NCBI GenBank assembly: GCA_000155435.1
Contig: DS990262.1
Location: 392,347 to 456,346 of the forward strand
Reading direction: 5' to 3'
Length of the DNA stretch: 64,000 nucleotides
From: Clostridiales bacterium 1_7_47FAA
GTDB lineage: Bacteria > Bacillota > Clostridia > Lachnospirales > Lachnospiraceae
The first letter of the stretch is position 1. Each line of letters begins with the position of its first letter. The notes beneath the pieces are model-generated. The model saw only the letters and a list, made by a program, of their open reading frames with translations, was not told the origin of the DNA and did not search any database. The position numbers were made by a program, and so were the translations under genes. Below, one piece after another: positions 6,919-16,352 of this stretch.

Positions 6919-8559
6919 ATGAAAAAAAGAACTTTATCTTTATTGGTTGCTGCAGCAATCACTGCAGGATGTCTTGCAGGCTGCGGCGGGGGAACCACCG
7001 GCACCACCACAGCAGCAGGAACAGGGGGGACAAACGGAGCACAGGCAGATGCAGGCGCCTCACAGGACAGCGCCTCAGGAAAGGACAGTCTGGTAATCGC
7101 CATGGCCTCGGATATCCTGTCCATGGATCCATATAAATATGACGAGGGACCCACCAACCAGGTGATGCTTCATATATATGAGGCGATGTTGATGCAGGAC
7201 GCGGATATGAAGTTCCAGCCATGTCTGGCTGAGAGCTGGGAGACTTCCGACGATGGCCTGACCTGGACCTTCCACCTGAGGGAAGGCGTTAAGTTCCATG
7301 ACGGCGAGGAGATGGACTCCGCTGACGTGCTGGCCTCCATAAAAACAGCTATGAACCCAGACTCCCCATCAGCCTTCAGCGGCTACACCAGTACCTTTTC
7401 AAAGGTTGAGGCGCCGGATGCACATACAGTCACCATTACCACCGACACACCCAACCCCCTGATGCTGTTCCATGTGGCTCAGATCTACGTGCTGAAACAG
7501 GAAAATGTAGAAGGAAAAACAGAGGAAGAAATCTCTGATGTGGTAGTGGGCACAGGACGTTATAAATTTGTGGAGCAGGTTAAGGAGGACCATCTGGACT
7601 TAACGGCGAACGAGGATTACTGGGGCGAGGTGCCGGAGATTAAGAATGTACGGTTCCGTCCCATCACCAATGAGGCGACCAGGACAGCCACCATGCTGAC
7701 CGGGGAAGTGGATTTCACCATTGATATCTCCGTGCGTGATATCGACAGGCTGGATGGTACGGACGGTATCAGCGTGTTAAGACAGCAGGGCCTGAGGGAG
7801 ATTTACCTGAACCTGGACAGCCGTGAGGATTCACCCCTGTTCCCAGGACAGAAGAACCCCATGTCAGACCCTAAGGTCAGACAGGCCATGTACCTTGCCA
7901 TTGATGAGGACACCATCATCAAGAATATCATGAACGGATGCGCATTTGAAATGAATTCCATCATCCCGGAAAACTATGTGGGATATACCCCGGTGGAGCG
8001 TGAGAAATATGACCCTGAAAAGGCAAAGCAGCTGCTGGCCGAGGCCGGATACCCGGATGGCTTTGAAGTGACCCTGGATGCGTCCAATGACCGTTATATG
8101 AACGATGAGCAGATTGCCCAGGCGGTTGCAGGATTCCTGGAGAAGGTGGGAATTAAAGTCAACCTGAACCTGATGCCGAAATCCAATTTCTTTACCTACA
8201 TCAAACCTGCGGAGAATAAATCCATGCTGCTTCAGACCGGATGGGCGGATGCTTCCGGCGACGGCCTGTCCCTGCTGCACGACATGCTCCGCACATATGA
8301 CAGGGAATCCGGGCAGGGCACTGTTAACAGGGGACACTACTCCAATGCGGAGGTGGATGCCCTTATCAGCGAGGCATTTAATGAATTTGACGATGCCAGG
8401 AGAGGCGAACTGGTAGCAAAGGCAGAAAAGATTGCAAGGGATGATTATGCGTACATCCCGCTGCACTTTGAGCAGGATACATATGCAATCAAGGATACCC
8501 TTAACTATACTCCAAGAATGAACAAGTATGTGCTGGCCTGGGAATTTTCCTACAAATAA
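6919..8559 (+). CDS. Peptide ABC transporter substrate-binding lipoprotein (SBP family 5)
   Basis: This is the extracytoplasmic receptor of a di/oligopeptide or nickel-type importer. It has a lipoprotein signal: a basic start, a hydrophobic stretch, then lipobox LAGC with the lipidated Cys at residue 22, followed by a Gly/Thr/Ala-rich linker. The mature part shows family-5 marks: SMDPYKYDEGPTNQ, LAESWETSDDGLTWTFHLR, the VKFHDGEEMDSADV stretch, and the C-terminal region with QTGWADASGDG. At 546 residues it is typical. It heads an operon of transporter and peptidase genes. A hairpin after the stop probably reduces read-through, so the receptor is made in excess. Confidence 0.92.
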   Translation: MKKRTLSLLVAAAITAGCLAGCGGGTTGTTTAAGTGGTNGAQADAGASQDSASGKDSLVIAMASDILSMDPYKYDEGPTNQVMLHIYEAMLMQDADMKFQPCLAESWETSDDGLTWTFHLREGVKFHDGEEMDSADVLASIKTAMNPDSPSAFSGYTSTFSKVEAPDAHTVTITTDTPNPLMLFHVAQIYVLKQENVEGKTEEEISDVVVGTGRYKFVEQVKEDHLDLTANEDYWGEVPEIKNVRFRPITNEATRTATMLTGEVDFTIDISVRDIDRLDGTDGISVLRQQGLREIYLNLDSREDSPLFPGQKNPMSDPKVRQAMYLAIDEDTIIKNIMNGCAFEMNSIIPENYVGYTPVEREKYDPEKAKQLLAEAGYPDGFEVTLDASNDRYMNDEQIAQAVAGFLEKVGIKVNLNLMPKSNFFTYIKPAENKSMLLQTGWADASGDGLSLLHDMLRTYDRESGQGTVNRGHYSNAEVDALISEAFNEFDDARRGELVAKAEKIARDDYAYIPLHFEQDTYAIKDTLNYTPRMNKYVLAWEFSYK

Positions 8560-8618
8560 GGGACCTGGCACCGGGGCGTGTCTGGATTTCCAAACAGGCC
8601 CTGGATTAAGACGGTAAG

Positions 8619-8668
8619 AGGGACTGCTGCAAAACAGGAAACCTATTTTTTGCAGCGGTTCCCTTTTT
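8619..8668 (+). terminator. Intra-operon hairpin between receptor and permease genes
   Basis: AGGGACTGCTGCAAAA (8619-8634) pairs imperfectly with the segment 8648-8663, and TTTTTG follows. Such partial terminators after a receptor gene commonly lower expression of the downstream permeases. Confidence 0.6.
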
Positions 8669-8704
8669 GTAATCCGGCCCATGATAAAGACGAGGTGAAT
8701 CAGA

Positions 8705-9670
8705 GTGTTAAAATATATTGTTAAGCGGTTTGTGCAGATGATAGTGGTTCTGTTTGTGGTCTCCATACTGGTATTCATGCTGACGAATTTCATCGGGGAC
8801 CCGGTGGACATGCTGGTGCCGGAAAATGCAACAGTGGAGCAGGTGGAATCAGCGCGGGCAAGGCTGGGCCTTAATAAGCCTCTTCCCGTACAGTATGGCA
8901 TTTTCTTAAAGGATGTGCTGCACGGTAATTTCGGCAAGTCCTACACCTATGGAAAACCAGCCATGGGCCTGATCATGGAGCGTATGCCCGCAACCCTTGA
9001 ACTGGTTGCCATAGCAGCCCTTCTGGTGCTGTTCATTGCCATACCCCTGGGTGTTTATGCGGGGGCTTATCCCAAACGCAGGAGCAGCAGGATCATCATG
9101 TCGGGTTCCATATTGGGGATTTCCCTTCCCTCCTTCTGGGTGGGCATGATGATGATTTATATCTTTGCGGTCATGCTGAGGGCGCTGCCGGCATCGGGGC
9201 GCGGGAACACGGTAAATGTGCTGGGGGTTAATTTAAGCGTGTTTGCACCGGGAGGGCTGCGTTTCCTCATCCTCCCGGCCGTGACGCTGGCCCTTACCAA
9301 TGTGGCCACGACCCTGCGTCTTACCAGGTCCGGAATCATGGAAAACATGCGCCAGGATTATATTAAGTTTGCAAGAGCCAAGGGGGTGTCCTCCAGAAGC
9401 CTGCTTTTCGGGCATGCCTTAAAGAATGCCCTGATTCCGGTCATCACCATCTTTGGCATGGATCTGGGCAATATGATTGCTTTCACCACCATCACTGAGA
9501 CCATCTTTGCCTGGCCCGGCATGGGTAAACTGCTGATTGACGCCATCAACAAATCAGACCGTCCCATAATCGTGGCGTATCTCATGACGGCTGCCTGTAT
9601 GTTCGTGGTGCTGAACTTTGTGGTGGATCTTCTCTATACGTTGGTTGATCCGAGAATAGAATTGAGGTGA
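8705..9670 (+). CDS. Peptide ABC transporter permease, DppB/OppB type
   Basis: This is the first membrane subunit of the importer. It starts with GTG at 8705 after a GAGGTG ribosome site. The 321-residue protein opens with a membrane segment (VKRFVQMIVVLFVVSILVFM) and the family-typical phrase IGDPVDMLVPE, has about six membrane helices, and carries the EAA loop (YIKFARAKGVSSRSLLFGHA, then KNALIPVI) that docks on the ATPases. It ends in the usual DLLYTLVDPRIELR. The next permease begins 4 bp after its stop. Confidence 0.93.
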   Translation: MLKYIVKRFVQMIVVLFVVSILVFMLTNFIGDPVDMLVPENATVEQVESARARLGLNKPLPVQYGIFLKDVLHGNFGKSYTYGKPAMGLIMERMPATLELVAIAALLVLFIAIPLGVYAGAYPKRRSSRIIMSGSILGISLPSFWVGMMMIYIFAVMLRALPASGRGNTVNVLGVNLSVFAPGGLRFLILPAVTLALTNVATTLRLTRSGIMENMRQDYIKFARAKGVSSRSLLFGHALKNALIPVITIFGMDLGNMIAFTTITETIFAWPGMGKLLIDAINKSDRPIIVAYLMTAACMFVVLNFVVDLLYTLVDPRIELR

Positions 9671-9674
9671 TGAC

Positions 9675-10583
9675 ATGGAACATGAAGTACGTGCAGAAAA
9701 AACAAGCTGGTGGAAGCATTTCCTGAAATCCGAGTTTTTCTACCATTATAAAAATAATCTTCCTGCCATCATCGGCAGTATCCTGGTCCTGTTTGCCATA
9801 CTGACAGCGGTTGCAGGCCGTTTCCTGGCGCCTCAGAATCCATATGACCTGACCCAGATAAGCCTGATGGATTCCTATCTCCCTCCGGCCTGGCTGGACG
9901 GCGGTAAACTGTCATTCCTGCTGGGCACGGATGAACAGGGAAGGGATATTTTAAGCGCGATCATCTACGGAAGCGCCAGTTCCATCATGATTGGCCTGGT
10001 GGGCATGGCAGCCTCCTGCTGCATCGGCACCACCCTGGGGCTGATTGCCGGATATTTTGGCGGGAAGGTGGATGCGGTCATCATGAGGATTGCGGATATC
10101 CAGCTGTCCTTCCCGTCCATGCTCATTGCGCTTTTTATCATGTCCGTGTTCGGCAGGGGCGTGGGAAAGCTTTTGATTGCCCTTACCATGGTGGGGTGGG
10201 TCACCTATGCCAGGACGGTAAGGGGCGAGACGCTGTCTGTTAAGAAGATGGAGTACGTGGAGGCGGCCAGGACCATCGGACTGCCCAACCGGATCATCAT
10301 ACTGAAACATGTGCTGCCCAATGTAGTTAATTCCATCATTGTGCTTGCAACCATACAGATTGGCAACTTTATCCTGACAGAGGCTACCTTAAGCTTCCTG
10401 GGAGTCGGGGTGCCCATTACGGAACCGTCCCTGGGACTGCTGGTAAAGACCGGATTTGACGTGCTGTTTTCCGGGCTGTGGTGGGCTTCCGTATTCCCGG
10501 GCCTGTATATCATGCTCATTGTGTTCGGCATAAACCTTTTGGGGGATTTCCTCAGGGATGAGCTGAACCCCAATCTGAAATAA
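9675..10583 (+). CDS. Peptide ABC transporter permease, DppC/OppC type
   Basis: This is the second membrane subunit, pairing with the gene before it. It has a cytoplasmic N-terminus, one early membrane helix (IIGSILVLFAILTAVAG), the periplasmic phrase HLGTDEQGRD in the form LLGTDEQGRDILSAI, and a BPD-transporter core with the EAA loop (YVEAARTIGLPNRIIILKH). It ends FLRDELNPNLK, typical of the subfamily. GAGGTGATG just upstream provides the ribosome site. Confidence 0.93.
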   Translation: MEHEVRAEKTSWWKHFLKSEFFYHYKNNLPAIIGSILVLFAILTAVAGRFLAPQNPYDLTQISLMDSYLPPAWLDGGKLSFLLGTDEQGRDILSAIIYGSASSIMIGLVGMAASCCIGTTLGLIAGYFGGKVDAVIMRIADIQLSFPSMLIALFIMSVFGRGVGKLLIALTMVGWVTYARTVRGETLSVKKMEYVEAARTIGLPNRIIILKHVLPNVVNSIIVLATIQIGNFILTEATLSFLGVGVPITEPSLGLLVKTGFDVLFSGLWWASVFPGLYIMLIVFGINLLGDFLRDELNPNLK

Positions 10584-10597
10584 GCGAGGTGGCTTTG

Positions 10598-11638
10598 ATG
10601 GAAAACAATATTTTACTGGATGTCAAGGGCCTGAAGACCTATTTCCATACATTTAAGGGAGTGGTAAAGGCTGTGGATGACGTAAGCTTTACCCTGAAGG
10701 AAGGGGAGATACTGGGGATTGTGGGGGAATCAGGAAGCGGGAAATCCGTGACCAGCTTCTCCATCCTGAAGCTGGTGGAGGATCCCGGCGTAGTGGAAGC
10801 GGAGCAGATCCTGTTTGACGGCAGGGATTTGAGCCGGGCCAGCGAAAAGGATATGATAAAGATAAGGGGCAAGGACATTTCCATGGTGTTCCAGGACCCC
10901 ATGACATCCCTGAACCCGCTGTATACCATACAGAGGCAGATGGAGGAGGTTCTGATCCTCCATGAGCCTCAGATGAACGCGGTCCAGAGAAAGGCCAGGT
11001 GCCTGGAGCTTTTATCTGCCGTGGGCATTCCCAATCCCCAGGAGCGGTTAAAGGAATATCCCAACCAGTTTTCCGGCGGCATGAGGCAGAGGGTAATCAT
11101 TGCCATTGCACTGGCAACCAATCCCAGGCTTCTGATTGCAGATGAGCCTACCACTGCGCTGGATGTGACCATCCAGGAGCAGATACTGGAACTTATGAGG
11201 AAGCTTGTGAAGGAGCACAATACGGCCCTGATCCTGATCACCCATGACCTGGCCGTGGTGTCGCAGATGGTGGACCGCATCAATGTCATGTACTGCGGCA
11301 AGCTGGTGGAGACAGGCAGCACAGAGGACATCGTGTCCTTTAACGCACATCCCTACACGGAAGGGCTGTTAAATTCCATCCCGAAGCTGTATGAGGACAG
11401 GGACCGTTTAGATTACATACCGGGCATGGTGCCCAATATGTTCGAACTGCCGGAGGGCTGTTACTTTGCGCCGCGGTGCAGGTACTGCCAGGAAATATGC
11501 AGGCATCAGCAGCCTGCGATGCGGGAGGTGGGGCCGGGACACCTGGCTGCCTGTCATTTCCCATTAAAAAAGAAGGATGACGGGAACAGGGATGCAGCTG
11601 TCAGCCCGGCTGCGGCCAGAACGGAGGAGGGTAAATGA
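10598..11638 (+). CDS. Peptide ABC transporter ATPase, DppD/OppD type
   Basis: This is one of two nucleotide-binding subunits. It shows Walker A GESGSGKS, the Q-loop FQDPMTSLNP, the signature FSGGMRQR, Walker B LLIADEPTTALD, the switch histidine (LITHDLAVV), and the C-terminal oligopeptide extension with a four-Cys cluster (CYFAPRCRYCQEIC) that can hold an Fe-S cluster in this family. I prefer the ATG at 10598 because the GAGGTGG ribosome site overlaps the alternative GTG at 10589. Its end overlaps the next gene. Confidence 0.93.
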   Translation: MENNILLDVKGLKTYFHTFKGVVKAVDDVSFTLKEGEILGIVGESGSGKSVTSFSILKLVEDPGVVEAEQILFDGRDLSRASEKDMIKIRGKDISMVFQDPMTSLNPLYTIQRQMEEVLILHEPQMNAVQRKARCLELLSAVGIPNPQERLKEYPNQFSGGMRQRVIIAIALATNPRLLIADEPTTALDVTIQEQILELMRKLVKEHNTALILITHDLAVVSQMVDRINVMYCGKLVETGSTEDIVSFNAHPYTEGLLNSIPKLYEDRDRLDYIPGMVPNMFELPEGCYFAPRCRYCQEICRHQQPAMREVGPGHLAACHFPLKKKDDGNRDAAVSPAAARTEEGK

Positions 11639-12633
11639 TGGAACCATTGATTGAAGTCAAAGATTTAAGCCAGGAATTTCATCTGACCAAGGGCCTTCTC
11701 CAGTCACTGCGTCTGGAAAAGGGCAAGATCGTGAAACAGGATAAGGTGGTCCACGCGGTCAACCAGGTGAGCTTCCGGATTGAAAAAGGCGAGGTGTTCA
11801 GCCTGGTGGGGGAATCCGGCTGCGGGAAATCCACCACGGCCAGGACCATCATACGGCTTCTGGAGCCATCGGGCGGACAGGTGCTGTATAAGGGCGCGGA
11901 CATCAGCCATTTAAGCGCCCATGAGCTTTTGCCTTACCGCAAAAACATGCAGATGATTTTCCAGGACCCCTATGCCTCCTTAAACCCAAGACAGCGTGTG
12001 GAGGAAATCATCATGGAGCCCATGCTGTTCCATGGGATTGCAAAGGATAAGAAGGATGCAAGGGAACAGTGCATGGATATATTGAACCGTGTTGGGCTGC
12101 GGCCGGAACAGGCCGGACGGTATCCCCATCAGTTTTCAGGCGGACAGAGGCAGCGTATCGGCATTGCCAGGGCGCTGGCGGTAAGACCGGAGTTCATTAT
12201 CGCGGATGAGCCGGTGTCTGCCCTGGATGTATCCATACAGGCCCAGATCCTGAACCTGCTGATGGATTTAAAGGATGAGTTCCATTTCTCATGCCTGTTC
12301 ATTGCCCACGACCTTTCTGTGGTACGCCATATCAGCGACCGTCTGGGAGTGATGTACCTGGGGGCCATTGTGGAGGTGGGGGATAAGCATACCTTGTTTG
12401 GGAATCCCCTGCACCCGTACACCAAGGTGCTGTTTTCAGCCGTGCCCACCGTGGGGGAGAAACCGCTGGTGGAGCACATTGACGCAATGGGGGAGATTCC
12501 CAGCCCGGTAAACCTTCCGGAGGGCTGCTTTTTCTGCGACCGCTGTCCGTACGCCGTGGACAGGTGCAGAAGGGAACGCCCGGCACTCAGGGAAATCGAA
12601 CCCGGACATCAGGCGGCCTGCCATATATTGTAA
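11635..12633 (+). CDS. Peptide ABC transporter ATPase, DppF/OppF type
   Basis: This is the second nucleotide-binding subunit, with Walker A GESGCGKS, Q-loop FQDPYASLNP, signature FSGGQRQR, Walker B FIIADEPVSALD, a switch His (FIAHDLSVV) and the C-terminal Cys cluster (CFFCDRCPYAVDRC). The start is one of two adjacent ATG codons (11635 or 11638) overlapping the TGA of the previous gene, so translation is coupled. With the preceding four genes it completes a five-part importer. Confidence 0.93.
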   Translation: MMEPLIEVKDLSQEFHLTKGLLQSLRLEKGKIVKQDKVVHAVNQVSFRIEKGEVFSLVGESGCGKSTTARTIIRLLEPSGGQVLYKGADISHLSAHELLPYRKNMQMIFQDPYASLNPRQRVEEIIMEPMLFHGIAKDKKDAREQCMDILNRVGLRPEQAGRYPHQFSGGQRQRIGIARALAVRPEFIIADEPVSALDVSIQAQILNLLMDLKDEFHFSCLFIAHDLSVVRHISDRLGVMYLGAIVEVGDKHTLFGNPLHPYTKVLFSAVPTVGEKPLVEHIDAMGEIPSPVNLPEGCFFCDRCPYAVDRCRRERPALREIEPGHQAACHIL

Positions 12634-12695
12634 GCTGGATGGAGTACGGAAACCTGCTTTGAAAAGACATGTAATTAAGAAAAGAGGACAATGAG

Positions 12696-13931
12696 ATGGA
12701 ACCAGGACAGCTGAGCGGGGACAAAAAGGCCATAGCTGATAAGATAGACAGTATACGGGAGGGGCTGGTCAGCCTGTCCCACGACATCCACGCGCACCCG
12801 GAAACAGGGTTTCAGGAATATCATGCAGTGGAAGCGGTGGGGGCATTTTTAAAGGGGCAGGGAATGGTGATGGAGAGGGATTACTGTCAGCTTCCCACTG
12901 CATTCCGCGTTGTGAAAAAGGGCAGGGGAAATGGCCCGGTGGTGGCATTCCTTGCTGAATACGATGCCCTCAGGGGGATAGGGCATGGCTGCGGCCACAA
13001 TGTAATTGCCGCCTGCGCCGTGGGGGCGTTTACAGGCTTGGCTTCCCTTATGGAGTCCTGTGACGGCGAGATATGGCTGATTGGGACCCCGGCAGAGGAA
13101 GGCGGGGCCGGAAAGGTGCTGATGCTGGAGCGGGGAGGCTTTGACGGCGTGGATTTCGCCCTTATGATGCATCCCACAGGCGGCGGGGAGGCGTATAACT
13201 ATATCAACCGGGGCGGGAGGGCAAGCGGTTGTGTAACGGTTTCCTTCCATGGAAAAGCAGCCCATTCATCCACTCCTGCTTCCGGCATCAATGCGCTGGG
13301 CGCGGCCATCAGTGTCTTTAACCAGATTGACATGATGCGCCCCACATTCCAGATCCAGGATAATATCAACGGGGTCATACTGGATGGGGGGACGGCGGGG
13401 AACATCATACCGGAGTTTTCCAGATGTGAGTTCTGTATACGCGCGGAAACCATGAAACAGGCAGAAGAATTGATTAATCTGATTAAAGGGTGCGTGAAGC
13501 GGGCAGAGGAGCTGACAGGCGCAAGGGCTGAGACAGAGACAGAACCCGTCTACGCTGAACGGTATCCATGTCTTCCCATGTGCGAGGCGTTCAGGGACAA
13601 TATGGGGCTTTTAGGAATCAGCATGTGCAGCCCAAAGCCAGGGGAGCTTTTTGGTTCCTCGGATATAGGCAATGTGTCCATCCGGATCCCGGCCATCCAT
13701 GACTACCTGTCCATCACGGATGATGCTTCCATCGAAGCCCATTCATCTGGATACGCCAGGGCGGCAGCCGGGCCTGAGGCGGACAGGATCTGTATCCTGG
13801 GGGCCAAGGGGCTGGCCATGACAGGGCTGGACCTGCTGAAGGATAAAGGCCTGAGGGAGAAAAGCATTACATACCATAAAGAGACAGTCCCCTCCTTTTA
13901 TGGTAGAATAGAGAACGGGAATTACGATTAA
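12696..13931 (+). CDS. M20-family metallopeptidase/amidohydrolase (ACY1L2 or AbgB-like)
   Basis: This is a cytoplasmic zinc hydrolase of the M20 aminoacylase/carboxypeptidase group. The 411-residue sequence has the N-terminal HDIHAHPETGFQEY motif, metal-site phrases GHGCGHNV and PAEEGGAGK, the dimerisation lid (SFHGKAAHSSTP), and the C-terminal DIGNVS and EAHSSGYA region seen in p-aminobenzoyl-glutamate hydrolase relatives. Its position after the peptide importer and before two peptidases suggests it trims imported N-acyl or dipeptide substrates. The substrate is not known. Confidence 0.85.
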   Translation: MEPGQLSGDKKAIADKIDSIREGLVSLSHDIHAHPETGFQEYHAVEAVGAFLKGQGMVMERDYCQLPTAFRVVKKGRGNGPVVAFLAEYDALRGIGHGCGHNVIAACAVGAFTGLASLMESCDGEIWLIGTPAEEGGAGKVLMLERGGFDGVDFALMMHPTGGGEAYNYINRGGRASGCVTVSFHGKAAHSSTPASGINALGAAISVFNQIDMMRPTFQIQDNINGVILDGGTAGNIIPEFSRCEFCIRAETMKQAEELINLIKGCVKRAEELTGARAETETEPVYAERYPCLPMCEAFRDNMGLLGISMCSPKPGELFGSSDIGNVSIRIPAIHDYLSITDDASIEAHSSGYARAAAGPEADRICILGAKGLAMTGLDLLKDKGLREKSITYHKETVPSFYGRIENGNYD

Positions 13932-13942
13932 GGAGAGGAATC

Positions 13943-15112
13943 ATGATAATAATAAGACAGGCCGATGTGTACAATCCCGAATACCTGGGGAAGAAGGACG
14001 TACTCATATGTGGGGAATCAATAGAAGCGGTGGGTGACCATCTGGAGATTGGATGTGGCTGTCAGGAGATAGATGGCAGGGGGTGTCTGCTTGTCCCGGG
14101 ATTGATTGACCAGCATGAGCATATTATTGGCGGCGGGGGAGAGGGAAGCTTTCGCACCAGGTCGCCGGAGATACAGCTGTCCTCCCTGATTGAAGCAGGG
14201 ATTACCACGGTTCTGGGTCTTCTCGGAACCGATGACATGACGAGGAGTGTGGAGAACCTGGTGGCCAAGGCCAAGGCCCTGAAGGAAGAAGGAATCAGCG
14301 CATATGCCCTGTGCGGGGCCTACGGATACCCCTCCCCCACCATCACAGGAAGCGTGAAGAAAGATATTGTTTTTGTGGATGAGATCATAGGCGTGAAACT
14401 GGCGCTTTCAGACCACCGGGCGCCCAACATATCCACGGAGGAATTGATCCGGCTGGCAAGTGACGTGCGCACGGCCGGAATGGTCAGCGGTAAACCTGGA
14501 ATCATCGTGGCGCATATGGGCAGCGGCTTCCGGCGCCTGGAACAGATTTTTGACGCGCTCAGGCGGTCGGACATACCTGTAAAGACGTTCCATCCCACCC
14601 ATATGTCACGGACAGAGGAGCTTTTAGAGGATGGGTTCCGCTTTGCCAAAATGGGAGGATATGTGGATATCACCTGCGAGGATATACAGCGCATCCCCGA
14701 AGGAAAGCTGGGCACGGGGGCCATGCTCCGGCTCCTGGATAAGGCCAGGCAGGAAGGCGTGCCCATGGACCGTCTGACATTCAGCTCGGATGGACAGGGA
14801 AGCTGGTCCAGCTATGATGAATACGGACATTTAAAGGAAATCGGTGTCACGGATGTGGGGAACCTGTTCCGCCAGTTCAGGCATCTGGTATTGGAGGGCG
14901 CAGTGGACCTGACGCAGGCCCTTTCCTTCTTTACCTCAAATGTGGCAAAGGCGCTGGAGATTTATCCGAAAAAGGGATGTATTGCCAGGGGCGCGGACGC
15001 GGATGTGCTGCTGCTCCGTCCGGACCTGGCCCTGGATACGGTGATTGCCAGGGGCGCCATCATGATGCGTGATGGGAATGTACTGAAGAGGGGGACATAT
15101 GAACATGATTGA
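13943..15112 (+). CDS. iadA: Isoaspartyl dipeptidase (beta-aspartyl-peptidase)
   Basis: It hydrolyses beta-aspartyl (isoaspartyl) dipeptides left over from degradation of aged proteins. The sequence matches IadA closely in landmarks: the metal site DQHEHIIGGGGEGS, the carboxylated-lysine region GVKLALSDHR, VAHMGSG, TFHPTHMSR and the catalytic SSDGQGSW segment. At 389 residues it is full length. It sits 11 bp after the M20 gene and overlaps the M42 gene by 14 bp, so the three peptidases form one translational block behind the importer, pointing to peptide salvage. Confidence 0.92.
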   Translation: MIIIRQADVYNPEYLGKKDVLICGESIEAVGDHLEIGCGCQEIDGRGCLLVPGLIDQHEHIIGGGGEGSFRTRSPEIQLSSLIEAGITTVLGLLGTDDMTRSVENLVAKAKALKEEGISAYALCGAYGYPSPTITGSVKKDIVFVDEIIGVKLALSDHRAPNISTEELIRLASDVRTAGMVSGKPGIIVAHMGSGFRRLEQIFDALRRSDIPVKTFHPTHMSRTEELLEDGFRFAKMGGYVDITCEDIQRIPEGKLGTGAMLRLLDKARQEGVPMDRLTFSSDGQGSWSSYDEYGHLKEIGVTDVGNLFRQFRHLVLEGAVDLTQALSFFTSNVAKALEIYPKKGCIARGADADVLLLRPDLALDTVIARGAIMMRDGNVLKRGTYEHD

Positions 15113-16295
15113 TATTGACATGATCAGGGACCTGTCCAACGCCTTTGGCCCCAGTGGATTTGAGGAAGAGGTCGTAAAGGTAATCGGGAGATACTTAAAG
15201 GGGATGGAAGTGGACAATGACGCCATGAACAATGTCTATGCATGGTTCAGGAAGTCCGGTCCCACGGACGCGGGGCATGGGACCGGGAGCGGGGTTCCCG
15301 GGGATGCATGCTCCGGGGATGGGTATTCCGTGGATGGGTGCGCCAGAGATGCATGTTCCGGGAGAAGGCCGGTCATCATGCTGGACGCCCACACGGATGA
15401 GTGCGGTTTCATGGTGCAGGGAATCATGGACAACGGCCTGCTGTCCATGGTCATGCTCGGGGGAATGGACCTGTCCAGCCTTCCGGCCCACACGGTCCTT
15501 GTCCGCACAAGGAGCGGAAAAAAGGTAAGGGGAATCATCACGTCCCGCCCCGTACACTTCATGACGGAAAAAGAAAGGAACGCGCCTCTGGACATAGAAG
15601 GCATCTATATTGATGTGGGGGCATCCAGCAGGGAGGAGGCAGAGGAAACATACGGCATCCGTATTGGGGATTCGGCCGCCCCTGAAGTGGCCTTTGATTA
15701 TGACGGGGACCATGGGCTTTGTTTTGGCAAGGCCTTTGATAACCGCATGGGCTGTGCCTGTATCATCCATACCATGCGTGAACTGCAGGGGATGGACCAG
15801 GAACTGGCGGTGGACGTGGTGGGGGCCTTTGCTGCCCAGGAAGAAGTGGGGATGAGAGGGGCCTGCGTGACTGCGGCCAGGATTCAGCCGGATTTAGCCA
15901 TTGTCTTCGAGGGCTCCCCCGCAGATGATTTTTACTATGGAAGGGAGAAGGCCCAGGGCGTCATGAGGGCGGGGGTGCAGATACGGTGCATGGATAAGAG
16001 CTATATAACCAATCCCGCATTCCTGGCATATGCCCATGAACTGGGTGAGGAAAAGGGCATCCCCTGCCAGGATACGGTGAGGAGGGGAGGCAGCACCAAT
16101 GCCGGTAAGATCAGCCTGGCAGGACGCGCGGTCCCCACGCTGGTGCTGGGGATTCCCAGCCGCTATGTGCACAGCCACTATAACTTCTGCGCAGTGGAGG
16201 ATATCGAAGCCGCGGTCAGGATGGCTGTGGAGGTCATCCGCGGCCTTGATAGCCGCAGGATCGGGCTGCTGATGCACAGGGATATCCTGGAATGA
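15099..16295 (+). CDS. M42-family metallo-aminopeptidase with a low-complexity insert
   Basis: This is a cytoplasmic tetrahedral aminopeptidase/endoglucanase-like family member that removes N-terminal residues from short peptides. Metal and catalytic landmarks are visible: LDAHTDECGFMV (the family usually has AHxDE), KAFDNRMGC, the catalytic AAQEEVGMRGA, FEGSPADD and YVHSHYN. At 398 residues it is longer than most relatives because of a Gly/Asp/Cys-rich insert of about 37 residues between residues 50 and 90 (for example GDACSGDGYSV), partly repetitive at DNA level. The insert precedes the metal-binding strand, so it may be tolerated as a surface loop. Start alternatives are 15099 and 15105. 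Confidence 0.88.
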   Translation: MNMIDIDMIRDLSNAFGPSGFEEEVVKVIGRYLKGMEVDNDAMNNVYAWFRKSGPTDAGHGTGSGVPGDACSGDGYSVDGCARDACSGRRPVIMLDAHTDECGFMVQGIMDNGLLSMVMLGGMDLSSLPAHTVLVRTRSGKKVRGIITSRPVHFMTEKERNAPLDIEGIYIDVGASSREEAEETYGIRIGDSAAPEVAFDYDGDHGLCFGKAFDNRMGCACIIHTMRELQGMDQELAVDVVGAFAAQEEVGMRGACVTAARIQPDLAIVFEGSPADDFYYGREKAQGVMRAGVQIRCMDKSYITNPAFLAYAHELGEEKGIPCQDTVRRGGSTNAGKISLAGRAVPTLVLGIPSRYVHSHYNFCAVEDIEAAVRMAVEVIRGLDSRRIGLLMHRDILE

Positions 16296-16309
16296 TGAAG
16301 AAAGTCAAT

Positions 16310-16352
16310 ATAAGTGCCCTGTATGGCTGGAAAGGCCATACAGGGCACTTAT
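16310..16352. terminator. Bidirectional intrinsic terminator
   Basis: A perfect 16-bp stem (16312-16327 with 16335-16350) with a 7-nt loop lies between the peptidase operon and the convergent regulator, whose stop codon overlaps the right arm. Extra A-T pairs extend the stem. Confidence 0.85.
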
